DNA of 64,000 bases from the NCBI GenBank assembly GCA_041797745.1, contig JBHBZU010000053.1:1-64000 (forward strand). Direction: 5' to 3'. Source of the stretch: UBA3871 sp041797745. GTDB lineage: Bacteria > Bacillota > Clostridia > Peptostreptococcales > Anaerovoracaceae. The position numbers and the translations under genes were made by a program. Under the pieces are notes generated by a model that saw nothing but the letters and a program-made list of their open reading frames with translations, searched no databases and was not told the origin of the DNA. Shown here in pieces: positions 17,648-26,713 of the stretch. How positions within the stretch are numbered: position 1 is the first letter of the stretch; every line of letters begins with the position of its first letter.

Positions 17648-18634
17648 GTGCGTAACGGTAAATATGTATTGATTGTAGGGGTCTTGGCTATTTTGTTCGC
17701 TTTAGGTTTGGGAATGATTAGCTACGGACTTGGAATCGGACCTTTGGGGAGACATATAGACAAAGATTTTGAAGTATCGACAGAGTCAGCTGTTAAAACA
17801 ACGGAAGCGGCGGTTGTTTCAAAGGAAGCTATCACTGTTCCGGTTGAAAAAACAACAAAAGCGGCTGTTACAGAGGGAACTCTTACGAAAGGCGCTGTCA
17901 CAAATGCAGGTATTACAGGAGAGACCGGAGAAACGCCTAATAAAATACAGTCAAATACGAAATACAGCAGTCTTTATCCTGAAATGTGCGTACCGGCACC
18001 TACGGACAATAAAGTGATTCAGAATACTATATTCCTTACTTTCGATGACGGTCCGGGAGCGGGAACGGAGCAAGTTTTGAATACTTTAGCAGCCCACGAA
18101 GCTAAAGCCACATTCTTTTTAGTAGGCACGCGTATAAATGAACAGACTGCACCATTGATTCAGAGAATGGTGGATGAGGGGCATAGCATTGCCGTTCACA
18201 CTACTTGTCATGATTACAGAACCATTTATGCGTCTGTAGAAGCATACTTGAAAGATTTTAACACCACTTACGAAAAGATTTATGACTATACAGGCACTTA
18301 CCCTAGAATTTACAGATTTCCGGGTGGTAGCATAAACAGCTTCAATAAGAGCGTTTATCGCGACATTATATCAGAGCTTTCCAACAGAGGTTTTACATAT
18401 TATGATTGGAATATTTCTGCGGGAGACGCAACAAAGGGAGCAACTGAGAAAACAATCTATGCTAATTCAATGGTAGGACTTAAATACAAGAATGCTTCAA
18501 GAAATGCGATTTTGCTCATGCATGATACCAGCACTCTTTCATCCTCACAGCTTGATAATATTATGACTGCATATGAGCAGAACGGCTTTTCTTTTGCAGC
18601 CCTTGACCAAGATATAAAACCTATAAAGATGTAG
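17648..18634 (+). CDS. membrane-anchored polysaccharide deacetylase
   Basis: 328 residues. An N-terminal signal-anchor helix (about residues 7-25) is followed by a Thr/Ala/Val/Lys-rich linker of about 80 residues and then a NodB-homology domain. The catalytic pattern is complete: TFDDGP, HTTCHD (metal His pair), RFPGG and LMHD. Such enzymes remove acetyl groups from peptidoglycan N-acetylglucosamine, conferring lysozyme resistance. The start codon is GTG after GGGGGT and GGAG. A TATAAT near 17570 may be its promoter. Confidence 0.88.
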   Translation: MRNGKYVLIVGVLAILFALGLGMISYGLGIGPLGRHIDKDFEVSTESAVKTTEAAVVSKEAITVPVEKTTKAAVTEGTLTKGAVTNAGITGETGETPNKIQSNTKYSSLYPEMCVPAPTDNKVIQNTIFLTFDDGPGAGTEQVLNTLAAHEAKATFFLVGTRINEQTAPLIQRMVDEGHSIAVHTTCHDYRTIYASVEAYLKDFNTTYEKIYDYTGTYPRIYRFPGGSINSFNKSVYRDIISELSNRGFTYYDWNISAGDATKGATEKTIYANSMVGLKYKNASRNAILLMHDTSTLSSSQLDNIMTAYEQNGFSFAALDQDIKPIKM

Positions 18635-18953
18635 GGTTTACGCAAATTTTAGAATTTGATTTACTTCCACGAAGTAGTTTTATTAAGTAAAAACCTTGTA
18701 TTTTCTTGGTTTTCTCGATGTTTTAGATAACGGGTTCTAGGAATAATAGATAACAAAAGGATACAAAATCACAAAAAGTATACAGAAAGCGAGTCATAAA
18801 AGGCTCGCTTTTTACATACAACTGAAAAAATAGCGGAAAATCAGGGAAAAATCAGGAGAAACTCATATAATTGTATAAAATTTACAAAAAATTAAACCCC
18901 GGACAGATATCGTAAATAACGATAGCCCACTTGCAATTATTTCGATAAAAAAC
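18635..18953. other. spacer upstream of the amino-acid transporter
   Basis: No gene is seen. It contains the deacetylase-side terminator at 18786-18813; the remainder is AT-rich without a recognisable riboswitch. Confidence 0.5.
18786..18813 (+). terminator. terminator after the deacetylase gene
   Basis: AAAGCGAG, a ten-base loop, then CTCGCTTT running into further T residues: a compact intrinsic terminator. Confidence 0.8.
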
Positions 18954-18982
18954 TTTACTTTTTACATGCCCGTTCTTATAAT
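18954..18982 (+). promoter_or_regulatory. promoter of the liv operon
   Basis: TTTACT at 18954-18959 and TATAAT at 18977-18982 are spaced by 17 bases. A second TATAAT at 18986-18991 could pair with TTTACA at 18961-18966 but with 19-base spacing. The AGGAGGAAAT ribosome site follows. Confidence 0.55.
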
Positions 18983-19025
18983 AGTTATAATATGTTTTGA
19001 AAAATTTTATAGGAGGAAATATAAA

Positions 19026-20261
19026 ATGAAAAAGCTATCATTTTTACTCGTTTTAGTAATGGTATTCTCCCTCTTCGCAGTAGGCTGCGGCGGTGGAGAT
19101 GAGGGTGGTTCTGAAGTTGCAGGAATCAACGTTGAGGGAACCACAATAAAGATTGGTGTATTCGAACCGACTACCGGTGAAAACGGTGGTGGCGGAATGC
19201 AGGAAGTGCTTGGTGCGCGTTATGCTAATCAGCTTAATCCAACCGTAGATATTAACGGTACTACATACAATATTGAACTGGTTGAAGTTGATAATCAGTC
19301 CGATAAGGCGGCAGCTGTAACAGCAGCTCAGCAGCTTATTTCCAAGGGTGTTGTAGGAGTTATCGGTTCCTACGGCTCAGGAGTATCTATTGCAGCAGGT
19401 ACTACCTTTGCAGAGGCGGGAGTTGCGGCAGTTGGTTGCTCTTGCACAAATCCGCAGGTTACACTGGACAACGATTTCTATTTCAGAACCTGCTTCCTTG
19501 ATCCGTTCCAGGGAACAGTAATGGCAAACTATGCTTTCAAAGAGGGCTATAGAACTGCGGCTACCATCTCCCAGAACGGTGATGACTACTCCACAGGTCT
19601 TGCTACATACTTTAAGAATGCCTTTATAGAATTAGGCGGCGAAATTGTAGACGAAGAAACATATCAGACTAATGAGTCCGATTTCAATGCTCTTCTTACC
19701 TCTATCAAGAAAGCAAATCCTGAATGTATATTCTGTCCATCTTCTATCAATACAGCTACATTGATTCTTCCACAGATGAGAGCTAACGGTATCACTGCAC
19801 AGATTCTTGCCGGCGATACTTGGGAAAATGCTGCTATCATCTCAAAGGACGCAGTAGGAGCAGCGCTCTCCACATTCTTTGATGAAAACGATGAATCAAA
19901 TCAGGTTGCAGTAAATTTCGTTAAGGGCTTCAAGGAATACCTTAACAGCAATCCGCAGAATATCACTTGGAATGCAGGTACAGACACAGTTGCAGCAGTT
20001 TCTGCTCTTGGATATGACGCATATATGTCTCTCTACAATGCACTTCAGGCTCTCGACGGTACAGATATCGAAGTAGTTAACTCTGTAGCAATCAGAGACG
20101 CTCTTGCAAAGGTTGACTTCGATGGTGTAACAGGTCACATTGCATTCGACGAAAACGGCGATGCTATCAAGACTACTGCTTATATCAAGACTGTTACTGA
20201 AAAGTCTTTAGAGACTAAATCTTTCGAGTTTGTAAGAACTCAGGAAGTAGCAGATCTGTAA
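19026..20261 (+). CDS. livK: branched-chain amino acid ABC transporter, substrate-binding lipoprotein
   Basis: Type I periplasmic-binding-protein fold attached as a lipoprotein: the signal (residues 1-21) ends at VGCGGG. The mature part begins with IKIGVFEPTTGENGG and contains VDNQSDKAAAVTAAQQLISKGVVGVIG, typical of LivJ/LivK proteins that capture Leu, Ile, Val or other amino acids. The ATG at 19026 follows AGGAGG and begins the signal peptide; an in-frame ATG at 18966 would lie within the promoter. It is the first gene of a six-gene transporter cluster. Confidence 0.93.
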   Translation: MKKLSFLLVLVMVFSLFAVGCGGGDEGGSEVAGINVEGTTIKIGVFEPTTGENGGGGMQEVLGARYANQLNPTVDINGTTYNIELVEVDNQSDKAAAVTAAQQLISKGVVGVIGSYGSGVSIAAGTTFAEAGVAAVGCSCTNPQVTLDNDFYFRTCFLDPFQGTVMANYAFKEGYRTAATISQNGDDYSTGLATYFKNAFIELGGEIVDEETYQTNESDFNALLTSIKKANPECIFCPSSINTATLILPQMRANGITAQILAGDTWENAAIISKDAVGAALSTFFDENDESNQVAVNFVKGFKEYLNSNPQNITWNAGTDTVAAVSALGYDAYMSLYNALQALDGTDIEVVNSVAIRDALAKVDFDGVTGHIAFDENGDAIKTTAYIKTVTEKSLETKSFEFVRTQEVADL

Positions 20262-20393
20262 GACTGAAATGTAACTAAGGTTACATAAGGCGAACTTATT
20301 GCGGCGAGGGGTGCAATATACCCTCACCGCTTTGTGTGTTTATAAGGACGAATATATTTGTTCCATAACTTTAATTTAAGGAGGATATCTTAC

Positions 20394-21275
20394 ATGACAA
20401 ATTTTATGCAATATTGTCTTGCAGGACTCTCAATCGGCAGCATTTATGCCTTGATTGCCATTGGTTACACAATGGTATACGGTATCCTTAGACTGATCAA
20501 CTTCGCCCATGGCGATATATTCATGATGGCAGCGTATTTCATGATTTTTGCAATGGTAGACTTTATGATTCCATGGTATGTTTCCATGATTCTGGTTATA
20601 GTTGTTACGGTTATCTTGGGTGTGCTTATTGAAAAACTGGCTTACAAACCGCTTCGTACTGCGCCAAGAATGTCGATTATGATTTCTGCCATTGGCGTTT
20701 CATATATGCTTCAAAATGTGGCAACATATCTGTTCTCGGCATTACCGAAGCAATATCCGTCTATTCCTATGCTGAACAGGACACTTAAAATCGGAGAAGC
20801 TTCCACTTCTTTAGTTACAATTCTGACCCCTCTGATTTGTGTTATTTGCGTAATTGCATTACTTTTCTTAGTTAAAAAAACCAAGGTGGGTATGGCAATG
20901 AGAGCCGTTTCAAAGGATTTTGAGACAGCGCAGCTCATGGGGATTCAGATTAACAATATTATTTCCCTTACATTCGTAATCGGATGTAGCTTGGCGGCAA
21001 TCGGCTCTATGCTGTATTTTACCCCAAGACCATCCGTATTCCCGCTTGCAGGTTCGCTTCCGGGGCTTAAGTGCTTTATAGCGGCGGTATTTGGCGGAAT
21101 CGGTTCCATTCCGGGTGCTGTTGTGGGTGGACTGGTAGTAGGTATCAGTGAGACTTTTATGAAAGCTGTAGGGCTTTCGGAGTTCTCCGACGTATTTACT
21201 TTTGTGCTTTTAGTTGTTGTATTGATGTTCAGACCGACAGGTTTGTTCGGTGAAAAAGTTTCTGAGAAGGTGTGA
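20394..21275 (+). CDS. livH: branched-chain amino acid ABC transporter permease LivH
   Basis: 293-residue membrane permease with about eight hydrophobic segments. Family signatures are IGYTMVYGILRLINFAHGD near the N terminus and GLKCFIAAVFGGIGSIPGAVVGG near the C terminus. The ATG at 20394 follows AAGGAGG. It pairs with LivM, with which it overlaps slightly, to form the channel. Confidence 0.94.
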   Translation: MTNFMQYCLAGLSIGSIYALIAIGYTMVYGILRLINFAHGDIFMMAAYFMIFAMVDFMIPWYVSMILVIVVTVILGVLIEKLAYKPLRTAPRMSIMISAIGVSYMLQNVATYLFSALPKQYPSIPMLNRTLKIGEASTSLVTILTPLICVICVIALLFLVKKTKVGMAMRAVSKDFETAQLMGIQINNIISLTFVIGCSLAAIGSMLYFTPRPSVFPLAGSLPGLKCFIAAVFGGIGSIPGAVVGGLVVGISETFMKAVGLSEFSDVFTFVLLVVVLMFRPTGLFGEKVSEKV

Positions 21276-21277
21276 TT

Positions 21278-22405
21278 ATGGATAATAAAACAAAAAAAAT
21301 ATGTTCCCTGGTCGCAACTGCAGCGCTTATCCTTTTGCTGATTCTCAGTTACGTTACCACAGGGACAACTTCCATGCTTCGCTCAGTCTTGCAGTTATCT
21401 GCTATTTATGCGCTGGCGGCATGTTCTATGAATCTGCTTAACGGATTTACAGGTTTGTTCTCTTTGGGGCAGGCAGGTTTTATGGCAGTTGGTGCCTACA
21501 CTTTTGCGGTATTTACTATTCCGACAAACAAGAAAGGTAGCGTTTACTACCTGTACGGTGTTGCAGATTGGTTAAAAAATATAGCCTTACCACCGGCACT
21601 TGGACTCATCCTTGCGGGGATAGTGGCAGCTCTTTTAGCGGCTCTTATCGGTGCGGCGGTACTTAGACTTAAGTCAGACTATTTTGCCATCGCAACCTTA
21701 GGCTTTGCGGAAATCGTGCGTATTTGTGTGGCAAGTTCTCCTCTTGCAAGAATTACAAACGGTTCACTTGGTCTTAAGAGCATTCCGGGCTTTACGAACT
21801 TAGGTTTTATACCTGGATATTTCGTGCCTTTTATCGTTGTAGCAATATGTTTAGTAGTTATGTTCCTGCTTATTAACTGCTCCTTTGGTCGTGCATTCAT
21901 GGCTATCAGAGAAGATGAAATCGCAGCGGAAGCTATGGGAATTAACTTGGCAAAGCACAAAACCTGGTCTTTTGTCATCAGTTCTTTCTTTGCAGGGATT
22001 TCCGGTGCTCTTTTGGCAATGTTCCTGGGCGCTGTACAGTCCACTACTTTCCCGCTGATGTTGACATATAATATCCTCCTCATTGTCGTAATCGGTGGTA
22101 TGGGCTCAATGACAGGTTCTATCATTGCTTCATTCTTAGTTATTTCAGCTAAAGAATGGTGGTTGAGATTTTTGGATACCGAGATGTTCATCGGCTCATT
22201 CCAAGTACCGCTTCTCAGAACAGGTTTCAGAATGGTGGTATTTTCAATAATACTCATGCTGGTAGTTCTCTTCTGGAGAAAAGGTATCATGGGGCAGAAA
22301 GAATTTAGCTGGGACGGACTTTATAATAGTTTTAAACGTTTAAGATTCGGGAAACTGGGTAAAAATAATAGTGCAACTTCTGTAGGAGGTGACATCAATG
22401 AGTAA
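21278..22405 (+). CDS. livM: branched-chain amino acid ABC transporter permease LivM
   Basis: 375-residue membrane permease with the LivM motifs GFTGLFSLGQAGFMAVGAY and RLKSDYFAIATLGFAEI, and the EAA-like loop AEAMGINLAKHK that contacts the ATPases. The ATG at 21278 is preferred over a GTG at 21272 that overlaps the livH stop. Its 3' end overlaps the livG start by 8 bases. Confidence 0.94.
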   Translation: MDNKTKKICSLVATAALILLLILSYVTTGTTSMLRSVLQLSAIYALAACSMNLLNGFTGLFSLGQAGFMAVGAYTFAVFTIPTNKKGSVYYLYGVADWLKNIALPPALGLILAGIVAALLAALIGAAVLRLKSDYFAIATLGFAEIVRICVASSPLARITNGSLGLKSIPGFTNLGFIPGYFVPFIVVAICLVVMFLLINCSFGRAFMAIREDEIAAEAMGINLAKHKTWSFVISSFFAGISGALLAMFLGAVQSTTFPLMLTYNILLIVVIGGMGSMTGSIIASFLVISAKEWWLRFLDTEMFIGSFQVPLLRTGFRMVVFSIILMLVVLFWRKGIMGQKEFSWDGLYNSFKRLRFGKLGKNNSATSVGGDINE

Positions 22406-23237
22406 TCAAAAAGTTCTTCGCGTATGTGATGCCACTATGCAGTTTGGCGGAGTGGTTGCAGTAGACAATCTGAATCTGGAGGTAAATAAGGGCGAAATTA
22501 TCGGACTTATCGGACCTAACGGTGCAGGAAAAACAACCGCTTTCAACGTCATTACAGGAGTATATGTACCGACAAACGGCGCCGTTGAAATTAATGGCGA
22601 ACGTGTTGTTGAAAATCATCCACAAGGAAAGGCAAAGGAACTTTACAAGGGTCAGAATCTTGGAAAGTATGGGGATGTAAAAATTCTCACACCGGACAAA
22701 ATTACTAAACTTGGAGTTGCAAGAACTTTCCAGAACATCAGACTTTTTAAGTTCCTTTCTGTGTTTGACAATGTTCTCATTGCTAAACACACTAACATGA
22801 AAGCAGGCATTTTTGCCGACACTTTCCGTCTCAATCGCAAAGAAGAACAGCAGATGAAAGACGAGACTATGGAACTTCTTCGTATCCTTGGATTAGAAGA
22901 AAATAAGGACGATGTGGCAACTTCTCTTCCTTACGGCAAGCAGAGACATTTGGAAATTGCCAGAGCTTTGGCGACTAAACCTAGTTTGCTTCTTTTGGAC
23001 GAGCCGGCAGCAGGCATGAATCCTCAGGAATCTGATGATTTAATGCGATTTGTTGCAAGAATAAGAGACGAGTTTAATCTTTCTATCTTAATGATTGAAC
23101 ATCATATGCAGGTGGTCATGGGCGTTTGCGAACGCATTTATGTACTGGATTATGGTGCTCTCATAGCCGAGGGTACACCTGCTGAGATTCAGAACAATCC
23201 TAAGGTAATTGAAGCTTATCTGGGGGTGGATGACTAA
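22398..23237 (+). CDS. livG: branched-chain amino acid ABC transporter ATPase LivG
   Basis: 279-residue ATPase. Walker A GPNGAGKTT is near residue 38, ARTFQNIRLF is the LivG-type Q-loop, LPYGKQRHLEIARAL replaces the usual LSGGQ signature as is common in this family, and LLLLDEPAAGMNP is Walker B. The ATG at 22398 follows TAGGAGGTGA. Confidence 0.95.
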   Translation: MSNQKVLRVCDATMQFGGVVAVDNLNLEVNKGEIIGLIGPNGAGKTTAFNVITGVYVPTNGAVEINGERVVENHPQGKAKELYKGQNLGKYGDVKILTPDKITKLGVARTFQNIRLFKFLSVFDNVLIAKHTNMKAGIFADTFRLNRKEEQQMKDETMELLRILGLEENKDDVATSLPYGKQRHLEIARALATKPSLLLLDEPAAGMNPQESDDLMRFVARIRDEFNLSILMIEHHMQVVMGVCERIYVLDYGALIAEGTPAEIQNNPKVIEAYLGVDD

Positions 23238-23941
23238 TGTTAAAAATAGAAAACTTACACGTTTATTATGGAGGTATCCACGCGCTTAGAGGTATCAATA
23301 TGGACGTAGAAGACGGTGCGATTATTTCCCTTATCGGCGCAAACGGAGCGGGGAAGAGCACAACTCTTAAGGCCATCATGAGTTTGGTTACTAAGACAGA
23401 GGGTACTGTTACATGGAATGGCAAGGATATCACAAAGATGTCCACAAGAGACATTGTAAAAGAGGGTATAGTTCTTTGCCCTGAGGGCAGAAGAGTGTTT
23501 CCTGACTTGACAGTTGCGGAAAATTTGGTTATGGGTTCTTATCTGCGTAAAGATAAGGAGAGTATCGCAAAGGATACTGCTTGGGTATATGAACTTTTTC
23601 CTCGCATGAAAGAAAGAAAATGGCAGCTTGCCGGCACTCTTTCAGGGGGAGAGCAGCAAATGCTTGCGGTAGGGCGTGCTCTTATGGCTAAACCGAAACT
23701 TCTTATGCTGGACGAACCGTCTTTGGGTCTTGCTCCATTAGTTATTAAAGACATTTTTTCTATCATCAAGCAGATAAAAGAAGCCGGCGTTAATGTGCTG
23801 CTGATTGAGCAGAATGCAAAGGCGGCTTTGGAAATTTCAGACTTTGCTTATGTTATGGAAACAGGCATTGTGACTATGTCAGGCAAAGGACGTGAGCTTT
23901 TGAATGATGAGAGAGTCAAGAAAGCATATTTAGGAGAATAA
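23237..23941 (+). CDS. livF: branched-chain amino acid ABC transporter ATPase LivF
   Basis: 234-residue second ATPase. Walker A GANGAGKST, signature LSGGEQQMLAVGRALM and Walker B LLMLDEPSLGL are all intact; CPEGRRVFPDLTVAENL is the LivF family hallmark. Its start overlaps the livG stop by one base. Confidence 0.95.
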   Translation: MLKIENLHVYYGGIHALRGINMDVEDGAIISLIGANGAGKSTTLKAIMSLVTKTEGTVTWNGKDITKMSTRDIVKEGIVLCPEGRRVFPDLTVAENLVMGSYLRKDKESIAKDTAWVYELFPRMKERKWQLAGTLSGGEQQMLAVGRALMAKPKLLMLDEPSLGLAPLVIKDIFSIIKQIKEAGVNVLLIEQNAKAALEISDFAYVMETGIVTMSGKGRELLNDERVKKAYLGE

Positions 23942-23946
23942 TTATT

Positions 23947-25149
23947 ATGAGACGAGGGTATATCAGAAATTTTGCGTTGGGTTTAATTGTAACAGCTATG
24001 GCTGTCTCTATGACTGCATGCGCTACTTGGGATGCTTTCGTCGAAAATTTTGCCGAATCTGAAACAGATATTGAAGAGACGGTAAGAATAGGTGTATATG
24101 AACCCATGAGCGGTCCTGACAAGGAAAAGGGAGACCTTGAAATTATGGGTATCCAGTTGGCAAATGAGCTTTATCCTGAGGTTATGAAAAAACCTGTGGA
24201 GCTTATCTATGTTGATAATCAGTCAGATATCCTTGTTGCCAAGGCTGCGATTTTGGAGCTTATTGCTAAAAGACCGACAGTAGTGCTGGGAAGCTACGGA
24301 GACATTAACTCAATGGTAGCAGCAACACCGTTGGAAAAGGCTAAGATTCCGGCAATTGCCATCACAAACACCAATCCGCTGGTAACCAGCAATAATCCAT
24401 ACTACTTTAGAGTTTGCTATGTAGAAACTTATCAAAGCATTGCACTTGCCAAGTACGCAAAAGAGGGTATGGGTTGCGAAGAGGCGGTAATTCTCCGAAA
24501 GGAAGCGAATGATACGGCTTTAGCATTGAGTCAGGCTTTTGAAGAAAAAATGGTTCAGATGACCGGAAACTCAAGCGCTATTAAGCAGGTTATTGAATAT
24601 AAGGATGATCAGCTGGATTTCAGTGATGAACTCAAAAAAATTAAGAGCTCCGGTGTGAAATGCGTATTCCTCCCATGCAATGTGGAAGAAGCACAGGTAA
24701 TTATTAAACAAGCCTATGATAAGCATTTGAATGTAAAGTTTTTAGGCACTGACGTATGGAATACTGAGGATTTTCTGGTTAGATTAGGGGCTGCGGCAGA
24801 GATGGCGGAGATTTCCGTAGTTTATGCTCCCGACCCTACCATAAACGAAATGTCCAAAACTTTCCTTAAAGCCTACCATGCTAAATATGGTAACGATTCA
24901 GTTCCAAATCCTGCTGTGGCTCTCGGCTTTGACGCATATATCATAGCGATTGACTCGCTGAACCGTATCGGAACTGCTTTAGACGGCGAACTGCTGGCAA
25001 AGAGCATTACCCTGGAAACTGCCTTTCCGGGAGCTTCGGGGAACATTACATTTGATATCAATGGTGACCCAATGAAATCAGTTGTAATTGAGGGTGTAAA
25101 AGATGGTAAATTCGTACAGCATTATACGATGGAACCAATTTTTGAATAG
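23947..25149 (+). CDS. second branched-chain amino acid-type substrate-binding lipoprotein
   Basis: 400-residue lipoprotein of the same fold as the first binding protein. The signal ends at MTACATW; VRIGVYEPMSG and VDNQSDILVAKAAILELIAKRPTVVLG follow. It lies 5 bases after livF, so the operon carries a binding protein at each end. The two share the general plan but have diverged in the ligand-facing regions, suggesting different ligands or affinities served by one permease. Confidence 0.9.
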   Translation: MRRGYIRNFALGLIVTAMAVSMTACATWDAFVENFAESETDIEETVRIGVYEPMSGPDKEKGDLEIMGIQLANELYPEVMKKPVELIYVDNQSDILVAKAAILELIAKRPTVVLGSYGDINSMVAATPLEKAKIPAIAITNTNPLVTSNNPYYFRVCYVETYQSIALAKYAKEGMGCEEAVILRKEANDTALALSQAFEEKMVQMTGNSSAIKQVIEYKDDQLDFSDELKKIKSSGVKCVFLPCNVEEAQVIIKQAYDKHLNVKFLGTDVWNTEDFLVRLGAAAEMAEISVVYAPDPTINEMSKTFLKAYHAKYGNDSVPNPAVALGFDAYIIAIDSLNRIGTALDGELLAKSITLETAFPGASGNITFDINGDPMKSVVIEGVKDGKFVQHYTMEPIFE

Positions 25150-25180
25150 CATATTGAACAAATTAAGGAGACATTATAAA

Positions 25181-25408
25181 ATGGAATCAAAGATTAAAGA
25201 AGCATTAGAAACAATCAGACCATTTCTTCAGAGAGATGGCGGCGACATTGAGTTCGTAGAGTACACAGAAGACAAAGGAGTAAGAGTTAGACTTCAGGGA
25301 CACTGTGCAGGCTGCCCGGGTGCACGTATGACATTAAAGGGCGTCGTAGAAAAAATCCTCAAGGAGCAGTATCCGGAGGATGTAGCATATGTAGAACCTG
25401 TAGAATAA
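25181..25408 (+). CDS. NifU-like Fe-S scaffold domain protein
   Basis: 75-residue NifU C-terminal-type domain. The pattern FLQRDGGDIEFVEY and the cysteine pair CAGCPGA, which holds a labile Fe-S cluster for delivery to apoproteins, are both present. The start ATG at 25181 follows AAGGAGA. Stand-alone versions of this length are common in Firmicutes. Confidence 0.92.
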   Translation: MESKIKEALETIRPFLQRDGGDIEFVEYTEDKGVRVRLQGHCAGCPGARMTLKGVVEKILKEQYPEDVAYVEPVE

Positions 25409-25417
25409 CAGGAGATT

Positions 25418-26713
25418 ATGAAGAAGAAAGTTTTAGCTAGTATATTAGTTTTACTTTGTGTTTTAGTGGGAGTATTTTTAGTGCTCCCACTATTTTCAGT
25501 TGAAGAGAAAGATGACGGCGACGGAAGTGAGGGAGATTTTTTTCCAAAGCCCCCTGACCCCATAGAGCTTTCAATACTTTGCGCAGGAGACATCATGGCA
25601 CACAGTTCCAACCTTAAAGCGCAAGCTAATGGGGACGGAACTTACGATTTTAACAATAACTATGATTATGTCCGCGATTACATACAAGGGGCAGATGTAG
25701 CTATTTGTAATATAGAGACTACTTTTCCCGGTGCTAACTACACAGGTTATCCTGCTTTCAGATCTCCTGACGAGATGGCTGCTGCTGTTGCCGCCGCAGG
25801 CTTTGATGTAGCGGGAACTGCCAACAATCATATGCTGGACAGCGGACTTTCAGGCGCCATGAGGACCCTTGATATTCTCAGGTCAAACGGACTTAAAACC
25901 ACCGGAAGCATTAAGGAAAGTGCAGAGCCGAGATACGCTCTCTATGAGGCTAAAGGAGTAAAGGTGGGGGTAGTTGCCTATACCTACCAAAATACTACAA
26001 ATGACCGCCGTGTTTCTATTAACGGTAATATTGCCGGAGCTGAAACAGCCTCTCACATAAATTCCTTTAATTATGCCTACATCGACGAGGATATTGCAAA
26101 GGTCAATGAGGTGGTTGTGGCTGCCAGAGAAGCGGGAGCGGATATTGTCATTTTATACTATCACTGGGGTGAAGAATATCAGCAACACTCTAACCAATGG
26201 CAGCAGTATATAGCCCAGCAGTCTGTGAATACCATGGATGTGGACATTATTTTCGGTTCCCACCCTCATGTGCTTCAGGAAGCAACAATGCTTTACAAGG
26301 ATAACTGGGTAGCCCTGGACAGCAAGGGTAAGGAGGTTAAGGTGGAAAATCCCGAAAATACACCGGAGGGCGTTACTTGGGAAAATCACAGGAAAGAAGT
26401 CCCTGTGTATTATAGCCTCGGTAATTTTATCAGCAATCAGAGAGCAGAGACTCTCAACAATAAATATACAGAGCAGGGTGTAATGGCTATGGTGAACTTG
26501 ACTTTCCATCCTGACACAAAGACTGTGACGGATTTGAAAATGGGTGGTGTGACTACTTGGGTGGATAGATATAATTCAGCAGGAAAGCTGTGTTATTCCA
26601 TTATCCCGTTGGATGAACAGCTGGATTCAAATCCCGTGCTTCAGACTTCAGGGCACCTAAACAGAGCAAGAGAAGCAAAGGAGCTTTCTTATGGAATACT
26701 TGGAATTAATTGA
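25418..26713 (+). CDS. CapA family protein (poly-gamma-glutamate type)
   Basis: 431 residues with an N-terminal membrane anchor (residues 5-27) and a metallophosphatase-like CapA fold: LCAGDIMAHSS, NIETTFPG, ANNHMLDSG, YYHWGEEY and FGSHPHVLQ are the usual metal-site blocks. Members are linked to poly-gamma-glutamate capsule export or to cell-surface functions; no capB/capC genes are near, so a capsule role is not supported here. Its last 23 bases overlap the next gene. Confidence 0.85.
   Translation: MKKKVLASILVLLCVLVGVFLVLPLFSVEEKDDGDGSEGDFFPKPPDPIELSILCAGDIMAHSSNLKAQANGDGTYDFNNNYDYVRDYIQGADVAICNIETTFPGANYTGYPAFRSPDEMAAAVAAAGFDVAGTANNHMLDSGLSGAMRTLDILRSNGLKTTGSIKESAEPRYALYEAKGVKVGVVAYTYQNTTNDRRVSINGNIAGAETASHINSFNYAYIDEDIAKVNEVVVAAREAGADIVILYYHWGEEYQQHSNQWQQYIAQQSVNTMDVDIIFGSHPHVLQEATMLYKDNWVALDSKGKEVKVENPENTPEGVTWENHRKEVPVYYSLGNFISNQRAETLNNKYTEQGVMAMVNLTFHPDTKTVTDLKMGGVTTWVDRYNSAGKLCYSIIPLDEQLDSNPVLQTSGHLNRAREAKELSYGILGIN

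Noticed and set aside
21679..22290. 203-codon minus-strand frame opposite livM
   Set aside because: Shadow of a clear membrane permease gene; no start signals.
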